64,000 nt of DNA from Pyrenula massariospora (lineage: Eukaryota; Ascomycota; Eurotiomycetes; Pyrenulales; Pyrenulaceae): the NCBI GenBank assembly GCA_021030905.1, contig JAGFMI010000001.1:62001-126000 (forward strand), read 5' to 3'. Of the stretch, positions 55,756-64,000 are shown one piece after another. How positions within the stretch are numbered: position 1 is the stretch's first letter; each line of letters opens with the position of its first letter. A program made the translations under genes and the position numbers. The notes beneath the pieces are model-generated. The model saw only the letters and a list, made by a program, of their open reading frames with translations, did no database searches and had not been told where the DNA came from.

Positions 55756-58392
55756 TCATTCTCCGTCATCGTCTTCCAAAGCCTGATCAGCTATGCGGCC
55801 GCCCTCTGCTTGAACCTTGACTTCTTGCTTTCGATATAAGCTAGCAAGAAAGTCTGATGTGCTTGCTTCGTCAATGCTCTTATCTTCCCGGACTTTGAGA
55901 AACCGCGGGAATCTCAAGCTCAAGCCTCGCTCCTCACTCACGAGACCTATCGCCGCGGTGTAAGTAGGACTTAAAGTAATGTCCGCGAATGCCATTTCCC
56001 AGACCTCTTGTGGCTCGAACCAGACATCGGGATGTCCGCCGTACTCGACATAGCTTGGATGATCGATGGTGTTGTCGCCTTCTTCTGAGTATTTCTCTTT
56101 ATTGGCTTTGTAAAAGGTGTCGGTGAAGCCTGAAATGCATTTTGTCACAACTTGCAGAGACCCAGTCTCTGGATTTCGACAAGCTAGTAAGATAGGAGAC
56201 CACCACTTTGCTTTGCGACCTTGACCATGCCAGGCCGCCACGGGGATTAAATCAATCGTATCTGCCGCGGTATTATAATCTTTCTTCACCTTAAGCCAAG
56301 AATCCAATCGTTTGTCAGGCTCGTAGGTGGATAACAAAGCTTTTCTTCTCGTTCCTTTCTCCTTCTCTTCTTCCTTCTCCGTCTGACTCTTCTTCGCGCC
56401 TTTCTTCGCCTTTGTTGGTGTCTTTGGTGCCGCTTCTGCCGATTTTCCATCGTGTTCCTCTCCGTTGGTGTCTACTAGAAGGTCTGGATTTGGCAGATTA
56501 TCAAGGACCTTAACCATAATACCCTCGCATTTCACGTCAATCGCACTCTTGAAAAATTCAAGTACCGTCTCAGAGTCAGCCGAAGTGGCGTCGATACTCT
56601 TGACCCACGTGAAATGGTTTCTTTTCTCAACGAACATGCTGCGAAGTAGACCTCTCCGTTCGCGAAACGGTCTGTCGAGCAGTTCTTCGCCATTTAGAAG
56701 CATGAGATCGAACGAAAATAGACAAACATCAACCTTTATACTACCGATATCAACATCCTTCCTTGCTCGATTCGTCAAAATCTGGAACGGCTTCAGCTCG
56801 CCGGACTCACGATCGACTGCCACGACTTCGCCTTCTAATATGAAGCTGGATACACCATCACCACGGATCTCTGGCACCAACGCGACAAGATCTGGATATT
56901 TATCCGTCATTACCTCCAGATGCCTTGAAAAGATCGAGACCTTCCCACGTTCATCGCAATGGACTTGAGCTCTCTGGCCATCATATTTAAACTCACAGCT
57001 GAAGTCTCGGCCTTGAAGCTTTGTAAGCATCTCACCAAGATCTCTTGTGATGCTCCCAAGCATAGGCCGCAACGGGATGTGAAGAGTAAGGCCGCATCTG
57101 ATAAGTAGCTCGTCGGAAACACCTACCTTTAGCAAAGTCGGGACCAGATCATTGTAGTTAGGACGCCTTGCGAAGCATGCCTTCACTGTCTCCTCGGCTT
57201 TTGAGTATCGCTCAGCTAAAGCCTCCTTTTTCAATGCCGCTAATTCATTTCTCCCCGGGACCGAGAAATCCGCGCCATCAGGTTTTGTAAATAGAAACGC
57301 GCGGGCTAGAGCAATGAGCATCGTGGTCTTGACAGCACCAATACGTAGGTGTTGCACCAGCGTTCGGACGATGTAGCGGCTCTCTTCGGCACCTCTAGCA
57401 TCTTGCACGAGCCTCTCAACGATTCGTTGTTTGCTCTCCACACTACCGTGGCCTTTGCTGTTTGCAATCTTCACTAGAGATTGATAGACCCCTCTAATTG
57501 ATAACGGCTTTGGCTTTCGCAGCGTGAAGCTTTGCTTCTTTTTCGCTTCAAAAGCCACATCACCCGCATCGCCATGTTTGTCATATAGAGTCTTCAACCC
57601 ACTGCTATCCAACCCACAGACTTTTTTCAAAGCTTTTGATATTGCCGATCCGCCCAAACCTAGTTCCAAGGAGATGTAAGGTGGCGAGATAGCATTCGTC
57701 GCTAACCAAACTGCCGGGAGAAGACTTTCTGGATCACCCTCGATGATCGTACGCAAGCAATTAACGAGAGTATCGACTATCTTGATGCGACTTTGAGTGC
57801 TGTTGACCAGGACGAAGCACCTTGTAAGCAGCGCGTACGACGCCTGGCCACCCTCCGAGGCCCAGTGCTTTTGTAGCTCTTCCACATATTTCTGAGGCTC
57901 AAAGGTCATCGGGCTCTCGTCGAAGGGCACGGTGAGCGAGATAGAGTCTTCAGCTGACGCCAGAGATTGAAGCGATAATACGTCTTGCTTAGGTTGACCA
58001 TTTGTCGCATCCGTTTGCACAGGTTGAGATACAAATGGATATCTTGACGTTGTGGATGAGACCGACCCACTCGGCTCTTCGCTTTTCTCGTGAACACTTT
58101 GCTGATCAATGGGCTCGCGGTCGCCATCCGGTAGCTGCTCGCGTTGGCCTTGGGCATCGGCCTGGTCAAACTCCTGTTGCAGTTTCCGTGCATACTCCTC
58201 ATCTGTCAACTGACTCTCCTTCGTCTTAGAGCCCGCTCCATTGCGAGTTTCAACGGACACTGCTTGTTTGGGAGCTTCTCTCGGACCTCCCGCTTTCAAG
58301 CTCTGCTTTCCAAAGAAGAAGTCCAAACTCTTGCTCGGGATTGGTGATGGTTTAGAATCGTTCTTCTTGCGCTTCTTCGCAGGGCTCTCCAT
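55756..58392 (-). CDS. CDC9: DNA ligase I
   Basis: ATP-dependent nuclear ligase that seals Okazaki fragments and repair nicks. Single exon; 878 residues from the ATG at 58392 (a further ATG at 58413 would add seven residues). A PCNA-binding-type motif SLDFFFGKQ lies at about 22-30, followed by a disordered region, the DNA-binding domain, and the adenylation domain with the active-site Lys in FKYDGQRAQVH (about 465). The conserved EGEVVAVD, EGIMVK, WLKVKKDY and the C-terminal FPRFLKVREDK motifs are all seen. An insertion rich in Lys (KTPTKAKKGAKKSQTEKEEEKEKG) sits between the EGIMVK and LKVKKDY motifs. It shares a promoter with COG4 that contains an MCB-like box. Confidence 0.96.
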   Translation of the reverse strand: MESPAKKRKKNDSKPSPIPSKSLDFFFGKQSLKAGGPREAPKQAVSVETRNGAGSKTKESQLTDEEYARKLQQEFDQADAQGQREQLPDGDREPIDQQSVHEKSEEPSGSVSSTTSRYPFVSQPVQTDATNGQPKQDVLSLQSLASAEDSISLTVPFDESPMTFEPQKYVEELQKHWASEGGQASYALLTRCFVLVNSTQSRIKIVDTLVNCLRTIIEGDPESLLPAVWLATNAISPPYISLELGLGGSAISKALKKVCGLDSSGLKTLYDKHGDAGDVAFEAKKKQSFTLRKPKPLSIRGVYQSLVKIANSKGHGSVESKQRIVERLVQDARGAEESRYIVRTLVQHLRIGAVKTTMLIALARAFLFTKPDGADFSVPGRNELAALKKEALAERYSKAEETVKACFARRPNYNDLVPTLLKVGVSDELLIRCGLTLHIPLRPMLGSITRDLGEMLTKLQGRDFSCEFKYDGQRAQVHCDERGKVSIFSRHLEVMTDKYPDLVALVPEIRGDGVSSFILEGEVVAVDRESGELKPFQILTNRARKDVDIGSIKVDVCLFSFDLMLLNGEELLDRPFRERRGLLRSMFVEKRNHFTWVKSIDATSADSETVLEFFKSAIDVKCEGIMVKVLDNLPNPDLLVDTNGEEHDGKSAEAAPKTPTKAKKGAKKSQTEKEEEKEKGTRRKALLSTYEPDKRLDSWLKVKKDYNTAADTIDLIPVAAWHGQGRKAKWWSPILLACRNPETGSLQVVTKCISGFTDTFYKANKEKYSEEGDNTIDHPSYVEYGGHPDVWFEPQEVWEMAFADITLSPTYTAAIGLVSEERGLSLRFPRFLKVREDKSIDEASTSDFLASLYRKQEVKVQAEGGRIADQALEDDDGE

Positions 58393-58712
58393 AGTGGCCG
58401 GGGAGATTTTCAAGAGGAGCTGGCAAGTAACCGCGGCCGTTCATACTCGACATAAGTGATGCAAAAGCATCAGTCATGGCGAGATTATGAAAACAGGGGC
58501 ATTATGCAGGTAAATGGTAGAAGCTGCTTGGAAGTTGGCGACGTCATTAACGGCGCGTCCCCCGGAGCTTGGACGCGTCTCGGCGCTCTCGGGCGATCTC
58601 CAAATATTTGGAGCCTCAGTCTACTCCAAGCTCCGTTGCCTATCCAAAAGCAAGCTGGCATTAACTTTCGCGAAATCTCCCAGTCTTCGCTTGGATATCC
58701 CAGCTACTAGAT
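58393..58712. promoter_or_regulatory. Divergent promoter CDC9 / COG4
   Basis: 320 bp between divergent starts, with the MCB-like box listed separately and a related GGCGCGTC at about 58552. Confidence 0.55.
58573..58578. promoter_or_regulatory. MCB-like box (ACGCGT)
   Basis: Palindromic ACGCGT about 180 bp upstream of the DNA ligase ATG. In yeast this MluI cell-cycle box, bound by MBF (Swi6-Mbp1), drives CDC9 and other replication genes at G1/S. Its conservation here is suggestive but a single 6-mer can arise by chance. Confidence 0.5.
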
Positions 58713-61364
58713 ATGGCTGTCGATATGTTGTCGGATATTGATATACGGGTACAAGATTACCTCAACGATAAGCTCCAGACAGAGAGCGATCTCGACAACA
58801 TCGACGCTCTTCTTGAGAACGTTCAGCGGCAACAAGAGCTTCTCAGGAAGCAGGTACATGAACACCCTGTTTTTGCTTCTTCTTGTCTTCTGACATGATG
58901 TCCAGCTTGAAGAAGCCAATGATGCTCTGCACGCTGCAACCACGGCTTCCGAGGAGCACTCTACTGCTCTTCAAGCAAAAACTGCAAAGTTTGAGGCTGA
59001 GCAGGACGACCTTGATCGGAGACTGATGGATTTGACCTATTCAACTACGAGCGATGAAGCCGTCAAGAAATTTGAAGCAAATATGGAGGAGTTGCAGAAA
59101 CTAGATGTCGCTACGGGTTACATGGAGATACTCCAAGAAGTCGACAACTTAAGTTTACAAGCCCATAGAAATGCAGGCCAAAACACCAAAAATGCAGTCG
59201 CACAATATGCACGTCTAAAGCAGCTTGCAACCGCATTGAAATTGGCCCAGCCTGCCGCCGAAGGAGCGGCCCCTCATCTTATTGATTTTGTGGAGCAACA
59301 GAGCGATGAAATGTTTAGAAAACTCAAAGGGGCGTTTGGCGGTGTCCTAACACAAACATTAGATGCAATGGCATGGCCAGAAAATGACCTCAAACTTGAT
59401 GATGGCCTTATTTCAAGCTTTGTGGATCAGGTGGAGTTGTTGCTCGACCTCCAGGAACCGTCAGTGGCTTTGATGATCTCTTTCAGGAAATCGTACTAAT
59501 TTTCTCCAGCGGCCTGGAAAGTTTGAATCCCGTAACAAAAGATCGTCCTTCAGCTTCAGAGCCTCCTGTTCTGCTTCCTTTGGAGGTGATGGTCCGTCCT
59601 CTGGTGCTACGATTCAAATATCATTTCAGCGGAAATCGTCCGACTAACCGGCTCGACAAACCGGAATATTTCCTGTCCAATGTACTCGACATACTGGAAA
59701 CTCACAATGACTTTCTTGTGGATCTCCTACAACCTATTCTGGACCAGAGGTCTCAAAACGCGGCTCAGGACCTTGACCTGTTGTACACTGACGCTACCTC
59801 TGCATTCATCACTTCTTTACTACCTATGGCTCGTGAGAAGATTCTAGGTCTCATGCCCCAGATTGTGGACAATCCGAATCTTCTCTCCCATTTGATGAAT
59901 GAGCTAATGAAGTTCGATGATACACTTCGTGATAGCTGGGCTTACACGCCGATACCGTCTGCCATTGAATCGTGGAAAGGTCTGACGTGGGAAGTTCTAG
60001 TAACTCATTCTTATTTTGAGGCGTGGCTGCAAGTTGAGAAGAACTTTGCACTATCTCGCTACGAAACAATTTTCAGGGCCGAAGATAGCGGCGAGATTGA
60101 CTATGACAGCTTGGATCCAGGTTCGACCAAGCCAACGAAAGGCGCCATCCGCGTAAATGACCTTCTAGAAACCATCACTGACCGCTATCGTCCGCTGTCT
60201 TCATTCAGTCAGAAATTGCGCTTCCTTATTGACATACAGCTAGAAATTTTTGATCAGTATCACAACCGTCTCAACGACTCTCTCGAATTTTATCTTGCGA
60301 TGACATCAACCTTAGGGCGGGCGACGATGACGACCGATCAAAATGCCCGGGCAGTTGACCTTTCCGGCATTGCAGGTCTTGAACGTCTTTGTCGAGTCTT
60401 CGGCTCAGCTACCTACCTCGAGGACAAAATGTCCGATTGGAGCGAAGATATATTCTTTCTCGAGCTCTGGGACGAGCTTCTTGACCGCACTAGACAAAAT
60501 TCAGGAACCAATCGCTCTGTAGCCCGAGACCTTAGCACTGCCCAGATCGCATCTAAAACCTCCGCTACAGTCGCTAACGGCACCGAAGACACAGATGTAT
60601 CGGAAAATGGTGCTCTTTTTGACGAGACGGCCTCAGCATACCGCGGCCTGCGCCTCCGCAGCGAAACGATTCTTTCCGAAACCCTCGCCTCAAACATACG
60701 ATCCACGCTTCGACCGTATTCCAAGCTTGCTTCTTGGTCCTCCTTATCCACACCGTCATCATCCCCGACACCCTCGCCCGAACTCGACCCGGCCCTCCAA
60801 ATTCTGACCACAGAGCTCTCCTTCCTCGCCACGATCATTTCCCGCATCCACCTCCGCCGTATCGCTCGACAAGTCTGTGGGACCTTGCAGGATTTTGTCT
60901 GGGATCGCATTCTAACCCGCAACAGCTTTAGCGCTGCGGGTGCGGCGCAGCTCTCAGCCGACATTGCAGCCTTATGTGCGGTAGTTGATCGATCAATCAA
61001 TATCGGTGAAGAAGCGGCAGGCATGATGCGAAAGTTGCTTGAAGGGGTGAAGCTCGTTAGCCTACCCATTCGGGCGAGTAGTCAAGCAAGGGAGGAGCAA
61101 ACCCAGAAAGCCGTTGAGAATGACGGGGAGGAAGATGCTTGGGATTTGGATAACGAGGAAGACAGAAGTGAAGAGAGTGATGATGAGGGGGAACGTGAGG
61201 TCGATGCAGATGGTGAAAGAGTGTGGGGATTGTGGGTGGTCGAGAAAAGGCTGTTCAAGAACAATGCGGAGGCCCGAGAGGTGCTAGCAGAGATGGCAAT
61301 CGAATTTCTGGATGTGAAAGAGGCGAGGGACTTGGTGAAGCGGAGGGTGGAGGTTGGAAGCTGA
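58713..61364 (+). CDS. COG4: Conserved oligomeric Golgi complex subunit 4
   Basis: COG lobe A subunit that tethers retrograde vesicles to the Golgi. Exons 58713-58853, 58906-59459 and 59510-61364 (introns of 52 and 50 nt) give 849 residues. The N-terminus is a long coiled coil (VQRQQELLRKQ-LEEANDALHAATTASEEHSTALQ..., crossing the first splice). Then come KLDVATGYMEILQEVDNL and the region spanning the second junction (LLLDLQEPGLESLNPVTKDRP), which neither frame gives alone. The middle part shows LRFKYHFSGNRPTNRLDKPEYFLSNVLD and FEAWLQVEKNFALSRYE, typical of Cog4. The acidic stretch DLDNEEDRSEESDDEGER near the C-terminus is low complexity. A later ATG at 58725 is an alternative start. Confidence 0.93.
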
Positions 61365-61433
61365 AAATAACATTGAAAAAATTCCATGATATTTTTTCAT
61401 GATTTGCCGCTCGATTGGCTCCTTGAGAACTAT

Positions 61434-63281
61434 CTAGCTTTTCTCGTTTTGCATGACCTTCTCACCAACCCTCTCCACCATTTCTACAAGTCTTTCTACC
61501 GTCTCCTTTCTCGTCCTCAAATTGACGACAACACGGAAGAAGCTGCCCCTCCAAGCCTCAGCCTCGCCTTCCATCATCGGAGCATAATCAACCATGAAAC
61601 CCTCCTCCTTCAACTTTCCCGCCATTCTCCCAGTGCGCTTATCCCTATGGCCCTGCTCTTCTATGTTCTCCCCTTCCACACCGTGTGCACCAGAGCCAAC
61701 ATACCAAAAACAAACCTGCAGACAATCCGGCTTCCGGCCCCGCTGCGCAGGCACAAGCAGCAACGAGGGGGAGCGCACGACTAAATTCGCGAGATGGCAC
61801 GCGACTTCATAAGCGCCTTCGACTTGCTTCCTCAGCCCGTCCGTGCCGTAGTATAGCCATGTCATGAACATCTTGAGACTGTCTCCTCGCCGCCCACACT
61901 GTAGCGTGAGCGAGGCTAGGTCTAGTGGAGGCTCCCAATTTGGCTCGCTGCTGCTACCCGCAGGTTTACGATTTGTGCTCGATGCGAGTTCGTCATTACC
62001 AGCAGTCAAGCCGCTCGTCGCGGTTTCGTCATCGGCCAGACCCAGAGCCCCAGCAGCTTGTGAAGTAGCGTCTTCGTGGAAGAGATAGCCCGCCTGTACC
62101 GCATTTGCCGCCTGGAAATGTCGCATGTCTCGACCCAGCAAGAACGAGCAGGTCAACGGGACCTGCAGCATCTTGTGTGGGTTGATTGCGATACTATCTG
62201 CTTTCTCGATCCCCTTTAGACGGGATTTCCGGAGCTGGGGAGAGAAGATAAAAGATCCGCCCCACGAGCCGTCAACATGCATCCAGATCCTCTCACGGCG
62301 GCAGATTTCCGAGATTTGCTCGAACGGATCGAAGGACCCGAGCACTGTAGTGCCAGCTGTGGCGTTAACGTAGAAGGGAAGCTGTCCTTGTTCCCTGGCG
62401 CGGGTAATAGCAGTCTGAAGTGCGGTAGCGTCCATCGCCCCGGTTGTGTCGTCAACAGGAACAGAAACAACAGCCGATGTACCAAGACCGAGGGCTTGGG
62501 CCGCCTTTTCAATGCTGTAATGTCCATGGGCGCTTGTAAAGAGGATAAGCTCTTTACAGCCCGCACCCTTCCAATTGCCTTCTGTCTTTGTGCGAGGAAA
62601 CAGTGTATTTCGCGCCACGACTATGCTAGTCAGATTGCTAGCACTCCCACCCTGAACGCTAATTCCGCCTGCCCTCGGCGCCTCATTTTCAGATGTGAGA
62701 CCGAAGAGTGCCGCAAGTTGGGCAGTGGTGGAGGACTCGATCAGAGAGAGGACGGGTGATACAGCGTAAACGTGGAGGTTTGTATTAAGAACGGAAAGGA
62801 TGAGCTCGGCCACAACTCCTGGAGGAGACGGTGCTGAGTAGAGTTTGTCGAGGAAGCCTGGAGAGGAGGTGTTGACACTGTGTTCTAATATGGGTGAAAG
62901 GGACGAAAGAAGACCATTCCGTCCAACACCGGCGGTTGGAAGTGTAAGAGGAAGCAACTTGGAGAGCGTTGAAGGTGAATCTGCAGTAGAAGAAGACAAT
63001 GGTGAAGGACTAGCCCAGCCGTCGTTGGCAACGTGAGATTCTTGCTCTGCGTCCGCAGCGCGTAGGAATGGGATCAGACGTTCGGCAGCGGAAACTAACA
63101 GCTAATGAAATCAACAACGTCAGTTCCTCAAACATCTTCTGGGTAAAGTCGTCGTTGCCTAGGGCCTCTAGGACAGGGGCCTGGTGTAGCGTACATCTTC
63201 AATTTCCTCGGACCTTCGGGATCCAATGCAATCAGCGGGAGGTCTTTGTCGTGTTGAAAGGGGTATTCCATTGGCGGGCAT
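61434..63281 (-). CDS. PLP-dependent group II decarboxylase (Glu/Tyr/aromatic amino acid type)
   Basis: Main exon 63101-61434 codes for about 555 residues: LLVSAAERLIPFLRAAD..., substrate-binding GGSASNLTSIVVARN, the PLP-stacking HGHYSIEKAA, HVDGSWGG and the cofactor lysine in INPHKMLQVPL. A family-wide fold-type I decarboxylase; the substrate (glutamate, cysteine sulfinate, aspartate or an aromatic amino acid) cannot be fixed. The 5' end is uncertain. One model joins an exon 63281-63195 (MPANGIPLSTRQRPP...SEEIED) by a 93-nt intron with a GTACGC donor. That intron itself holds a coding-like stretch (APVLEALGNDDFTQKMFEEL) whose frame does not connect to either side, so a missed exon or a frame error is possible. 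An insert of about 40 residues rich in Ser/Gly/Thr lies near 62000. Confidence 0.8.
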
Positions 63282-63534
63282 TATCAACATGAAGAAACGC
63301 GAGGAGCTTTGCGTCTCCGGTTCCAGAAAATTAATTCTGCCATGCCAGCAGAATGTACCGGACTTTTTCTTGCAATGACGCCCAGAATGACGCCATCGGC
63401 GGGTTCGGAAAATATGAAGCCCTGAGTCTGAGCCCTAATTTCCAATTGCGGACAGAGTAAAGCCGCCTGTCAATTCGCTGGCGCGGTTTTCGCGACTTAC
63501 AGCCCGAACGTGACTGTAGAGGCCAACTTGACCA
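63282..63534. other. Short intergenic region
   Basis: Promoter side of the decarboxylase and 3' end of NOP9; nothing else seen. Confidence 0.45.
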
Positions 63535-64000
63535 TCATTTGTGCTTTTGCATCTGCTTTGCGACATATCGCTCTCTAGCCAACACCAAGGGCGACTTCTT
63601 ACTATCTCCGTCCGGCAAAGTCATTGCAGGACCAAGCCCCTTTGCCTCGGCAATCCATTGCGTCTTCCTCGTACTGTAAACATCCATTCTCCAATTTCGC
63701 CAGACCGCACGACCAAATAGGCTATCCCGCAAGAGATTCCCCTGAGCAGCAAGCTCCTGCGATATCCGCTCTTTCATGAAGTGGAGGTCAGTTGTTGCGT
63801 GCCAGAGCGCATCGACCACATGCGAGCCGCTAGGGTTGACACTTAGCTCAGCAATGTGACCATAGAACGCTGGAACAAGCTGGCGTCTGAAATCCTTACT
63901 TGATTGGTCCGATATTAGTGCATCTTGAAAAATTCGTGACGCGATCGGATCTTTGCAGAGGAGAAGGATGAGAGACGGGGAGATTGCAGAAATGGCTGTT
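63535..64000 (-). CDS. NOP9: Pumilio-family nucleolar protein Nop9, C-terminal part
   Basis: Partial gene running off the right edge; the 5' part lies beyond the window. About 154 codons visible, all in one frame: ...SLILLLCKDPIASRIFQDAL, VPAFYGHIAELSVNPSGSHVVDALW, MKERISQELAAQGNLLRDSLFGRAVWRNWRMD and a basic tail ending KQMQKHK. The PUF-repeat pattern and the FGRAVWRNW segment match the end of Nop9, a nucleolar factor for 18S rRNA maturation that binds ITS1 sequence. Stop at 63535. Confidence 0.88.
   Translation of the reverse strand, partial: TAISAISPSLILLLCKDPIASRIFQDALISDQSSKDFRRQLVPAFYGHIAELSVNPSGSHVVDALWHATTDLHFMKERISQELAAQGNLLRDSLFGRAVWRNWRMDVYSTRKTQWIAEAKGLGPAMTLPDGDSKKSPLVLARERYVAKQMQKHK

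Overview
The window comes from a filamentous ascomycete (Pezizomycotina). The evidence is many short spliceosomal introns (mostly 47-65 nt, GT...AG, with CTAAC/CTGAC-like branch sites), fungal gene architectures (ubiquitin-S27a fusion, Ace2/Swi5-type regulator, Rny1-type RNase T2 with its C-terminal domain, UGGT, Vps41 with RING) and gene spacing of 2-4 kb. I cannot name a genus or class from the sequence alone. Exon boundaries were chosen by hand from splice signals and frame continuity.

Layout. 0.5-10.5 kb: arginase (+), intracellular GH18 chitinase (-), a broken short-chain dehydrogenase (-), an Ace2/Swi5-like zinc-finger regulator (-), ubiquitin-ribosomal protein S27a (+) and RNase T2 (+). 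10.5-13.2 kb: sparse, with two weak hypothetical genes. 13.2-19.2 kb: 5-hydroxyisourate hydrolase (-), GET3 (+), allantoinase (-) and a VMA12-like V-ATPase assembly factor (-). 19.6-35.2 kb: dense housekeeping block with a Reb1/TTF1-like Myb protein (+), a LETM1-domain mitochondrial protein (-), UDP-glucose:glycoprotein glucosyltransferase (+), an RMND1/Mrx10-like mitochondrial protein (-) and VPS41 (+). 36.1-42.3 kb: a Ser/Pro/Thr-rich predicted GPI-anchored surface protein (-), a four-TM protein (-) and a zinc alcohol dehydrogenase (+). 55.7-64 kb: DNA ligase I (-) and COG4 (+) from a shared promoter, a PLP-dependent decarboxylase (-) and the 3' part of NOP9 (-).

The stretch from about 42.3 to 55.7 kb is different. 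It has almost no conserved genes but holds three paralogous two-exon genes for tiny single-pass membrane proteins with disordered Ser/Pro-rich tails, a tandem array of CCAAT boxes, a MITE-like inverted-repeat element, several mini-repeats, a diverged internal duplication and decayed coding remnants (one with a Clr5-like tail). I read it as a fast-evolving accessory island between housekeeping blocks; the paralog family is the best candidate here for something undescribed.

Functional links: arginase, isourate hydrolase and allantoinase all belong to nitrogen salvage (arginine and purine breakdown), and GATA-type motifs lie just upstream of allantoinase. UGGT, GET3, VMA12, VPS41 and COG4 are secretory and endomembrane functions. 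DNA ligase I carries an MCB-like ACGCGT in its promoter, as its yeast ortholog does.
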